Source of the DNA: CBDTYW01 sp965364735
Lineage (GTDB): Bacteria; Actinomycetota; Nitriliruptoria; Nitriliruptorales; Nitriliruptoraceae
Length of the DNA stretch: 15,151 nt
NCBI GenBank assembly: GCA_965364735.1
Contig: CBDTYW010000067.1
Span: 1 to 15,151 of the forward strand
Reading direction: 5' to 3'
In this document: positions 7,869 to 14,405 of the stretch, in pieces
Layout: every line of letters starts with the position of its first letter
Numbering within the stretch: position 1 is the stretch's first letter
Notes under the pieces: model-generated
Seen by the model: only the letters and a program-made list of their open reading frames with translations
The model's database searches: none
What the model was told of the DNA's origin: nothing
Translations under genes and position numbers: made by a program

Positions 7869-7909
7869 AGGTCGTCGCGGGGACAGGCTTGGCTACGGTG
7901 CCACGACCT
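7869..7909 (+). promoter_or_regulatory. Putative promoter with flanking inverted repeat upstream of the DUF2304-GT2 gene
   Basis: GGCTACGGT contains a TANNNT-type -10 box (TACGGT, 7894-7899) about 43 bp before the GTG start. It is bracketed by AGGTCGT (7869-7875) and its exact complement ACGACCT (7903-7909), 27 bp apart, placed where a repressor could cover the -35 and start-site areas. No clear -35 box is present. Seven-base arms can arise by chance in this composition. Confidence 0.28.
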
Positions 7910-7941
7910 CAGGCTCGGCACCCACCCCGACAGGTGATCGC

Positions 7942-8979
7942 GTGACACGACTCGGCGTCGTCGCTCTGGTGACCGGCATCACGGTGAGCGGTGCGGTCTG
8001 GTTGGCGCTGCGATCTCGGCGTCTGAGGTTCCGCGAGGCAGCGTTGTGGGCGGTCATCGGCCTCGGCGGACTCGTGCTCGGCGTCGCACCCCGTCTCATC
8101 GACGACATCGCGCCGCGTCTGGGGATCATCGATCCGCCGAACCTCGTCTTCATCATCGCGATCGTTGCGCTCACCGGACTGGTCGCGATGCACTCGACGG
8201 CGCTGCAGGCGAGCGAGCGACGTGGGCGGGTGCTCGGGCAGGAGCTCGCGCTCCGTTCGATCGACCTGCCGACCGAGCCTCCTCGTCTGTTGATCATCAC
8301 GCCTGCCTGGAACGAGTCGGAGACCATTGCGGGCGTGGTCGCAGAGGTGCTCCGGTCACGGCCCGACGCGGTGATGCTCGTCGTGGACGACGGGTCCGAG
8401 GACGACACCGCCGAGCTCGCGCGAGGTGCGGGTGCGCTCGTCGCTTCGCTGCCGGTGAACCTCGGCGTTGGAGGCGCGGTGGGGACCGGCTACCGGTTCG
8501 CCTCCCGCTGCCGGGCGCAACGTGTCGTGGTGCTCGACGCTGACGGGCAGCATCCTCCGGCGGGGATCGATGCGCTCCTGGCCGCGCTCGACGACGGGGC
8601 GGATCTCGCGGTCGGGGATCGGTTCCACGACGGGACCTACGACGTGCACGGTGCGCGTCGCCTGGCGGTGCGACTGCTGGCCAAGCAGGTCTCCGCAGCG
8701 GTCGGCAGCCCCATCAACGACGTGACGTCGGGGTTCCGGGCAGCAGGGCCACAGGCGATCGCGCTGTTCGCGAACGACTTCCCGACGCAGTACCTCGGCG
8801 ACACGATCGAGGCGACGATGATCGCGGCGCGGTCCGGTCTGGACGTCCGCGGCGTCGCGGTGACGATGCGGACCCGGCAGGGCGGCGAGGCCTCGCACCG
8901 CGGCATGAGGTCAGCGTTCTACCTGCTGCGTGCGGTGGTGGCCACCGCCGTCGTGCGGCCGAGGTCGTTGCGCAGCTGA
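7942..8979 (+). CDS. DUF2304-GT2 fusion: membrane-anchored family 2 glycosyltransferase
   Basis: 345 residues, GTG start with AGGTGA at 7932-7937, only four bases away. Residues 1-106 hold three hydrophobic segments (about 4-22, 33-50, 66-84) and then a charged amphipathic stretch ending LGQELALRS. This matches DUF2304, including ALWAVIGLGGLVLGVAP and LGIIDPPNLVF. A GT2 domain follows: TPAWNESETI (120-129), VVDDGSEDDT (147-156), the DXD-type LDADGQHPP (198-206) and NDVTSGFRA (259-267). That arrangement resembles dolichyl/polyprenyl-phosphate hexosyltransferases, which move a sugar from a nucleotide to polyprenyl phosphate on the cytoplasmic side. DUF2304 is usually a separate small gene beside such a GT2; here both are one chain. 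A 113-bp gap separates it from the PIG-L gene. Its stop touches the stop of galE. The sugar is unknown; UDP-glucose or UDP-galactose would fit the neighbour. Confidence 0.9.
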   Translation: MTRLGVVALVTGITVSGAVWLALRSRRLRFREAALWAVIGLGGLVLGVAPRLIDDIAPRLGIIDPPNLVFIIAIVALTGLVAMHSTALQASERRGRVLGQELALRSIDLPTEPPRLLIITPAWNESETIAGVVAEVLRSRPDAVMLVVDDGSEDDTAELARGAGALVASLPVNLGVGGAVGTGYRFASRCRAQRVVVLDADGQHPPAGIDALLAALDDGADLAVGDRFHDGTYDVHGARRLAVRLLAKQVSAAVGSPINDVTSGFRAAGPQAIALFANDFPTQYLGDTIEATMIAARSGLDVRGVAVTMRTRQGGEASHRGMRSAFYLLRAVVATAVVRPRSLRS

Positions 8980-8985
8980 TCAGCT
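8974..8985. repeat. 12-bp perfect palindrome holding both convergent stop codons
   Basis: AGCTGATCAGCT reads the same on both strands. Its central TGATCA gives the TGA of the GT2 gene on the plus strand and the TGA of galE on the minus strand, so the two coding regions abut with no spacer. No U-run or longer stem is present, so it is not an evident terminator. Confidence 0.6.
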
Positions 8986-10020
8986 CGCGAAGCCGTTGGG
9001 GTTCTGCGACTGCCAGCGCCAGTGGTCGGCCATCATCTCGTCGAGGTCGCGCGACGTCGACCAGCCCAGGACCTTCGTGGCGAAGGCCGGGTCGGCGTAG
9101 ATCGCGGTGACGTCGCCCGGACGGCGGTCGACGATCTCGTGGGCGATCGTGGCGCCGACAGCGCGTTCGGCGGAAGCGACGACGTCCAGGACAGAGCTCC
9201 CCACGCCGGTGCCCAGGTTGATCGCGAGACAGGCGTCGTGGCCCTGCGCGGCGAGCCCGCCGCCGAGGAGGTCGAGCGCGGCGAGGTGTCCTTCGGCCAG
9301 ATCCATCACGTGGATGTAGTCGCGGATGCAGGTGCCGTCGCGGGTCGGGTAGTCGCCACCGAAGATCGCGAGCTTGTCGCGTCGGCCGACGGCGACCTGC
9401 ATGACGAACGGCACGAGGTTGTTCGGGATCCCGTTGGGGTCCTCGCCGATCGTCCCGGACGCGTGCGCGCCGACCGGGTTGAAGTAGCGCAGCAGGACGA
9501 CCTCGAGGCCGCTGGGCTGGCCGCCCTTCATGGTCGCGTCGCGCAGGATCTGCTCGCTCATGAACTTCGTCCAGCCATACGGGCTGGTCGCGCCAGTGGG
9601 GGAGTCCTCGGTGACCGGGATCTCCTCGGGCTCGCCGTAGACCGTGCAGGACGACGAGAAGACGAACCGCGTGACGCCGTGGCGCAGGCAGGCGTCGGCG
9701 AGGTTGATCGTGGAGAAGAGGTTGTTGCGGTAGTAGTCGACCGGGATGTCCACGGACTCGCCGACGGCCTTGAACGCGGCGAAGTGCACGACCTCGTCGA
9801 TGTCGTGCTCGGCGAAGATCGCCTCGACGACGGCAGGGTCCGTGAGGTCGCCCTCGACGACGACGAGGTCCGGTGAGGTCAGCGCGCGGAGCGCGGCGAC
9901 CGCGCCCGCCGACGAGTTCGAGAAGTTGTCGACGATGACGAGGTCACGTCCGGACTCGTGCAACGAGACGGCCGTGTGGCTGCCGATGTATCCGGCGCCG
10001 CCGGTGACGAGGGTTGCCAT
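8980..10020 (-). CDS. galE: UDP-glucose 4-epimerase
   Basis: 346 residues, full length for the family, ATG start at 10020 with AGGA ten bases upstream (10034-10031). It is a cytoplasmic short-chain dehydrogenase/reductase that interconverts UDP-glucose and UDP-galactose using bound NAD. Visible features are the Rossmann motif TGGAGYIGSH (6-15), DNFSNSS (31-37), HFAAFKAVGES (79-89), FSSSCTVYG (121-129, catalytic Ser124), the YGWTK pair (Tyr148, Lys152), LRYFNPVGAH (177-186) and DGTCIRDYIHVMDLA (228-242). All key residues are present. Some GalE proteins also accept UDP-GlcNAc; the sequence alone does not settle this. It lies 100 bp downstream of a GT-C-like gene on the same strand and probably supplies UDP-galactose to the local glycosyltransferases. 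Confidence 0.96.
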   Translation of the reverse strand: MATLVTGGAGYIGSHTAVSLHESGRDLVIVDNFSNSSAGAVAALRALTSPDLVVVEGDLTDPAVVEAIFAEHDIDEVVHFAAFKAVGESVDIPVDYYRNNLFSTINLADACLRHGVTRFVFSSSCTVYGEPEEIPVTEDSPTGATSPYGWTKFMSEQILRDATMKGGQPSGLEVVLLRYFNPVGAHASGTIGEDPNGIPNNLVPFVMQVAVGRRDKLAIFGGDYPTRDGTCIRDYIHVMDLAEGHLAALDLLGGGLAAQGHDACLAINLGTGVGSSVLDVVASAERAVGATIAHEIVDRRPGDVTAIYADPAFATKVLGWSTSRDLDEMMADHWRWQSQNPNGFAS

Positions 10021-10120
10021 GTGGGGATGTTCCTGAGTCGGTGCGAACGCGTGCGAGTGTGCCGGATGACCGTGGCGGCCTCGCCCCCGAAGCGTCGGCG
10101 AGTTGGTGGGACTGCTGAAG

Positions 10121-11806
10121 TCAGCAGCGAATGACCAGGTAGGACGGTGCCACGGTGTCGATGCCCTCGACCGGCGGAAGGGTCAGCCCGGCGTCGGTCA
10201 CGCAGGCAACGTCGTCGAGCCCGGCGGCGACCCGAGCGGCCTCGTCGGGCGTGAGCTGGAGGAGGATCGCGGGGCGTTCCGTGTCGCGAACCAGCGCGCG
10301 GAGCGACGTCGTCAGACGCTGCTCGTCGATGCGGGGCGAGCCGGCGACCACGCGCTCACGCCGGACGATGCCGACGTCGCGGACGGCCCACAGGTACTTG
10401 TCGACGCCGAGCGAGTAGACGACCGCGTCCTCGGGGACCTGCGCGTCCACGGCGCCCGCATAGGCGTTCGCGTCGCTGAGGTGGCTGCGGAGCCAGCCGA
10501 GGCCCTCGCCGGGAGCCTGCGGGAGGAACAGGTACACGATGCCGACGACCGCGGCGAGCGCGAGCGCGCCGTCCGCGGCCCAGCGAAGGCCGTCGCGGGC
10601 GTCATGTCGGTCCAGCACCCGGCCCAGCAGCAGCGCCCCGACGGCGAGCCCGAGGTAGGCGATCGCGGTGTACCGCGGGTGTGAGTGGACGAGCTGCGGC
10701 ACCGAGGAGGTGGCCCCGAAGTCCGAGTCCGACACCCGCGTCAGGACATGCAGGACGAGCAGCCCCGCAACGGCCGCGACGGGTGCCACCCCGCCGCGAG
10801 CGTGCCGTCGTGAGAACAGGATCCCGGCGACCACCACCGCGATGACCAGCACCGCGACCGGCCCGAACCGCAGCCAGTACTTCGCGAGCTGCGTCACCAC
10901 GTTGCCCGCAGGTGGCACGCCGTTCGGGGCGACGATCAGCAGGATCTCCGCGAGCGGGAAGCCGAGGTCCTGACCGAACGCGACCGTCTCGGTGGGGAAG
11001 TCGAGCAGACCCGTCGCGGGCACGAGCGCGTCGCCCGTGGTCCAGACGTTGAGCCCCAGCGTTCCCGCGAGCCAGACGCCGCCCGCCACGAGGTGGACGA
11101 GCACCGCCCGGACGATGCGTCGATCCCGCGCCAACCACCACGCGAGGGAGCAGCCGAAGATGATGTGGACGTGGTCCGGGCGCACGAGCGACGCGAACAC
11201 GGCGGAGGTCAGCACGAGGCCCGGAGCGAACCGTAACCCTGCGGTGTCGCCCCACGAACGTCGTCGCGTGTCCAGCGCCGCCGCAAGCACGCCCAGCGCC
11301 ACCAGCGCGACCTCGAGCCCGACGTTGTGCCACGGTCGCAGCATCCAGTAGGTGGCCGGGAACGCGAGCCCTGGCAGCATCGCCCCGACGATCGACTCGC
11401 GGATCAGCACACCGCTCGCGGCGAGCGCGGCGATCCCGAGCGCGGGGACGAGGAACAGCGCCCAGCCCCCGAACGGCAGTGCCCCGATCGGTCCGTAGAA
11501 CGCCATGATCCCGGGCGCCGCGGCGGGAACGTGCGTGTCGTCGACACGCACCCACATCCGCTGATGCGCGAACTCGACGTCGTCCGCGACGATCGCAGGC
11601 GTCGTCGGGCGCAGATGATCTGCGACCTCGACGATGCCGCGAGCGTTGGCCGCTTCGTCCGGCGACTGGAAGGTCTGGTGGCCCGGACCGCCCCAGACCG
11701 CGACGAGGATCGCGAAGGCCGCGACGAACCAGGCGGCTCCCGCGGCGAGCGCCACGCGCTGGAGGTGCACGGCGACGTCGGGGCGCTTCAGGACGGAGGC
11801 GGGCAC
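10121..11806 (-). CDS. Polytopic GT-C-like membrane protein
   Basis: 561 residues, GTG start at 11806-11804 with no clear ribosome binding site, so a nearby start is possible. The N-terminal segment (about 17-38) is followed by an outer loop with FQSPDEAANARG (46-57), where the Asp-Glu pair resembles the catalytic acidic residues of GT-C enzymes. About ten further hydrophobic segments run to about residue 445, with LVRPDHVH in the middle as in GT39-related proteins. The last 115 residues are soluble and probably face outward. The pattern (SPDE loop, many helices, soluble tail) fits a GT-C glycosyltransferase using a polyprenyl-phosphate sugar, but I cannot assign a named family; DUF2142-like is possible. 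It is divergent from the second GT2 gene (68 bp between starts) and upstream of galE on the same strand. Function is inferred from topology and context. Confidence 0.72.
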   Translation of the reverse strand: MPASVLKRPDVAVHLQRVALAAGAAWFVAAFAILVAVWGGPGHQTFQSPDEAANARGIVEVADHLRPTTPAIVADDVEFAHQRMWVRVDDTHVPAAAPGIMAFYGPIGALPFGGWALFLVPALGIAALAASGVLIRESIVGAMLPGLAFPATYWMLRPWHNVGLEVALVALGVLAAALDTRRRSWGDTAGLRFAPGLVLTSAVFASLVRPDHVHIIFGCSLAWWLARDRRIVRAVLVHLVAGGVWLAGTLGLNVWTTGDALVPATGLLDFPTETVAFGQDLGFPLAEILLIVAPNGVPPAGNVVTQLAKYWLRFGPVAVLVIAVVVAGILFSRRHARGGVAPVAAVAGLLVLHVLTRVSDSDFGATSSVPQLVHSHPRYTAIAYLGLAVGALLLGRVLDRHDARDGLRWAADGALALAAVVGIVYLFLPQAPGEGLGWLRSHLSDANAYAGAVDAQVPEDAVVYSLGVDKYLWAVRDVGIVRRERVVAGSPRIDEQRLTTSLRALVRDTERPAILLQLTPDEAARVAAGLDDVACVTDAGLTLPPVEGIDTVAPSYLVIRC

Positions 11807-11856
11807 TCGGTGTCCGGGACGTCGGCGGGGCAGGGGCGCCCGTGCAGGCTACGCCC

Positions 11857-11862
11857 GGAGGT
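11857..11862 (+). promoter_or_regulatory. Ribosome binding site deciding the GT2 start
   Basis: GGAGGT lies 12 bases before the ATG at 11875. An in-frame GTG at 11842 precedes this site and would add 11 residues ahead of the conserved fold, so the ATG is preferred even though the spacing is long. Confidence 0.55.
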
Positions 11863-11874
11863 ACGGTCACGCGC

Positions 11875-12945
11875 ATGTTCGATGACCACACGATCGCGGT
11901 GCTCGTCCCCGCGTACAACGAGGGCCGCCAGATCGCCGGCGTGCTCACCGGGATGCCCGCGTGGGTCGACCACGTCGTCGTCGTGGATGACGCCTCGACC
12001 GATGACACCGCCGAGGTCGTCGCCGCCCACGCGCTCCACGACCCGCGCGTGCACCTGTTCCGCAACGCCGAGAACCAAGGCGTCGGCGGGGCGCTCTGCG
12101 TCGCCTACACCTGGGCGCGCGACGCCGGTGTGGACATCGCGGTGACCGTCGACGGGGACGGGCAGATGGACCCGGCCGACATGTCCGCGCTGATCGAGCC
12201 GATCGTTGCGGGCCGCGCCGACTACACCAAGGGCAACCGGCTGACCCGCCCGTCGGACGTCAGGGCGATCCCGAAGATCCGGCTGTTCGGCAACGTCGGC
12301 CTCTCGGTCATGACGAAGATCGCCACGGGCTACTGGTCGCTCGCCGACTCGCAGTCCGGCTACTCCGCCGCCGGCAGGCACGCGCTGGAGCACATCGAGT
12401 GGGACCGCGTCTACAAGCGTTACGGACGCCCGAACGACGTGCTCGTCCACGCCTCGATCGCTGGCTGCCGCGCGGCCGACGTGCCGATCCGCTCGCTCTA
12501 CGGCGTCGGTGAGCAGTCGACGATGAAGGTGGCGAAGGTCACGTTCTCGATCGGGTGGCTGCTGTTCCGGCGGTTCTGGCGTCGGATGTTCATGAAGCAC
12601 GTGCTCATCGACTTCCACCCGATGATCTTCCTGTACGCCTACGCGCTCATCGCCGGCATCGTCTCGGCGGCGCTCCTGCCGCGGATGCTGTTCGTGCTGT
12701 CGGACTCCGGCGAGTTCCCGAAGCTCGCGTCCTACGCGTTCGTGATCTCGTCGGTGACGGCGGTCAACGCGCTCTTCCTCGCGTTCTACATGGACCTGCA
12801 GGCGCACCGCGACGTGTCGCTGCCGCTGCAGACGCCAGCTGGTGTTCGCTCCCGCCCCACCACCGTGATCCCAACGCAACGGGGGGCGTCCTCGTCGACG
12901 ACGGGCGTCGGTGAGCCGTCGTCGACCCGCGCTGCGAGCGGTTGA
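11875..12945 (+). CDS. Family 2 glycosyltransferase, polyprenyl-phosphate hexose synthase type, with C-terminal membrane helices
   Basis: 356 residues from the ATG at 11875, chosen over a GTG at 11842 because of the GGAGGT at 11857. The GT2 core is clear: LVPAYNEGRQI (10-20), VVVVDDASTDDT (34-45), NQGVGGAL (67-74), TVDGDGQMDP (91-100) with the metal-binding DGD, KGNRL (119-123) and DSQSGYSA (158-165). These match dolichyl/undecaprenyl-phosphate hexosyltransferases, which load a sugar onto polyprenyl phosphate in the cytoplasm. Two hydrophobic segments (about 249-277 and 285-307) anchor it to the membrane. The last 32 residues are Ser/Thr-rich with no visible fold. The TGA overlaps the next gene's start, so the two are probably made together; the product may serve as donor for that GT-C protein. 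Sugar specificity is unknown. Confidence 0.92.
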   Translation: MFDDHTIAVLVPAYNEGRQIAGVLTGMPAWVDHVVVVDDASTDDTAEVVAAHALHDPRVHLFRNAENQGVGGALCVAYTWARDAGVDIAVTVDGDGQMDPADMSALIEPIVAGRADYTKGNRLTRPSDVRAIPKIRLFGNVGLSVMTKIATGYWSLADSQSGYSAAGRHALEHIEWDRVYKRYGRPNDVLVHASIAGCRAADVPIRSLYGVGEQSTMKVAKVTFSIGWLLFRRFWRRMFMKHVLIDFHPMIFLYAYALIAGIVSAALLPRMLFVLSDSGEFPKLASYAFVISSVTAVNALFLAFYMDLQAHRDVSLPLQTPAGVRSRPTTVIPTQRGASSSTTGVGEPSSTRAASG

Positions 12946-14378
12946 GCTCCGACGTGCCGCGCTCCGCCTGGCGAGCGGGGCTGCTCTGGCTCAGCTGCTT
13001 CACCGCCGTGGCCGTGTGGGCGTTCACCATCCCGGTGGCGGCCAGCGGGGACCAACGACAGCACGTCGCATGGGCTGCGGCCGTGGTTCGGGGACAGCTC
13101 GTGCCGCCCGAGCGCGTCGTGGACACGCCGGACCTCCACGTGGTCGAGTCGCTGGTCACCGTGCCACGCGGCTACGCGATCACCGACGAGCGCGTCGCGT
13201 GCTTCTCGAGAGATCCCGCGCGACGAGCCATCTGCACACCGGGCTGGGGTCGCGGGGACGAGCCGACGACCGTCGCGACCATCGCGGGTCGCTACCCGCC
13301 CCTCTACTACGCCGCGGTCGGCTGGCCGTCGTTGCTCGCCGAGGCGCACCTCGGCGTGCGCCTCATGCGGTTGGCGAGCGCGGTGCTGATCGCCACGCTG
13401 ATGTGGTTGGCCCTGCGGCGACGTTCTGACGTGGCCGTGGGTCTGGTCGCGTTGGCGCTGACCCCACGGCTGCTCCAGCTGTCGTCGCTCGTCAACCCGC
13501 AGGCGCTGGAGATCGTCGGGGCGTTGTTGCTGTGGATCTCCCTCGTCGCCCGTGATGACGGGTCGTCGCGAAGCAACGTCGGGGTCGTGGCCGGGGGCAT
13601 CTCGGTCCTGGTCGCGCGCCCCGTGGGCCCCGTGCTCTTCGTCTCGGTGGGTGTCCTCGCGCTGGTCGCGACCACCGGGGCGCGTCCGTCGGAGCTCCGG
13701 GTGATGTTCGAACGCCTGACCAGGTCGCCTCGTGACCGGATCCGTGGCGGACTGCTCGGGGCGGTCGCGATCGGCAGCGTCGCATGGATGCTGCTGAGGG
13801 ACCCGTCCGGCCAGATCGCGGGGCGACCGGATCCGTCCGTCACGACCAGCGATGTCATCGGCAGGTACGTCGCCGAGTACCTCGACGAGCTGCGCGGCAT
13901 GGTGTGGCTCGGCCCGCCGCGGATCGCGTGGACCTGGGTGGTCGTCGTCGGCGTCCTCGTCCTCGCGGGCATCGTTGCCGGCCGGTGGCGTGAGCGGGTC
14001 GCGATGCTCGGGGTGGTCGCGTGGTCGTTCCTCGTGCCGATCGTCGGGATCATCAGCAACTTGGATCGCGTCGGCTACGTGTGGCAGGGGCGCTACGCGA
14101 TGGCGGTGATCGTCGGACTCGTGATCATCGCGAGCGTGGTGGTCTCGCGTGAGCGCCCGCGCGTTGCCGGACCGATGTCCGTCCTGGTCGTGGGCGTTGC
14201 CGCTGGCGTGCACACCTTCGCCGTCCACGAGAACCTGACGAGCCGGGTCGCCGCGGTGGGCGACGTGGCGGCTCCCCTCGTGCCTGCGCTCGTCCTGACG
14301 GTCCTGACCGGCGTCGCGTGGACGATCCCGATGCTGACGGCTCGCCGGCGCGAACCTGCCGAGCCGATCGGGAAGTGA
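12942..14378 (+). CDS. DUF2142-like polytopic membrane protein (probable GT-C glycosyltransferase)
   Basis: 478 residues from a TTG at 12942, which overlaps the previous stop as TTGA. An in-frame GTG at 12954 would shorten it by four residues and is also plausible, since neither has a strong ribosome binding site. The first hydrophobic segment (about 11-34) is followed by GDQRQHVAWA (36-45), corresponding to the DE..H loop of DUF2142. Then come a long outer loop and GRYPPLYYAAVGWPS (116-130), the best family signature. VNPQALE (184-190) and VWQGRYAMAV (380-389) are also typical. About eleven membrane segments. DUF2142 proteins sit in wall-polymer and O-antigen clusters and share the GT-C fold. 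The first acidic residue is Asp37, without the usual following Glu, so activity may differ or be lost. Coupling to the upstream GT2 gene suggests it uses that enzyme's lipid-linked sugar. Confidence 0.82.
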   Translation: MSSDVPRSAWRAGLLWLSCFTAVAVWAFTIPVAASGDQRQHVAWAAAVVRGQLVPPERVVDTPDLHVVESLVTVPRGYAITDERVACFSRDPARRAICTPGWGRGDEPTTVATIAGRYPPLYYAAVGWPSLLAEAHLGVRLMRLASAVLIATLMWLALRRRSDVAVGLVALALTPRLLQLSSLVNPQALEIVGALLLWISLVARDDGSSRSNVGVVAGGISVLVARPVGPVLFVSVGVLALVATTGARPSELRVMFERLTRSPRDRIRGGLLGAVAIGSVAWMLLRDPSGQIAGRPDPSVTTSDVIGRYVAEYLDELRGMVWLGPPRIAWTWVVVVGVLVLAGIVAGRWRERVAMLGVVAWSFLVPIVGIISNLDRVGYVWQGRYAMAVIVGLVIIASVVVSRERPRVAGPMSVLVVGVAAGVHTFAVHENLTSRVAAVGDVAAPLVPALVLTVLTGVAWTIPMLTARRREPAEPIGK

Positions 14379-14405
14379 AGCCGATCCGTCGTCCGAGCCG
14401 GCAGA

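Noticed and set aside
9022..9876. Plus-strand open frame opposite galE
   Set aside because: galE on the other strand is full length with all catalytic residues; this frame is Val/Asp/Arg-rich and has no motif.
11788..12879. Minus-strand open frame opposite the second GT2 gene
   Set aside because: Composition of a shadow frame; the plus strand has a complete GT2 active site.
12786..14228. 480-codon minus-strand open frame opposite the DUF2142-like gene
   Set aside because: His/Asp/Arg-rich sequence without a fold; the plus strand carries clear membrane-protein motifs.
14379..14405. Terminator between the convergent DUF2142-like genes
   Set aside because: Only a direct repeat of AGCCGATC is visible; no stem-loop of useful length and no U-run.
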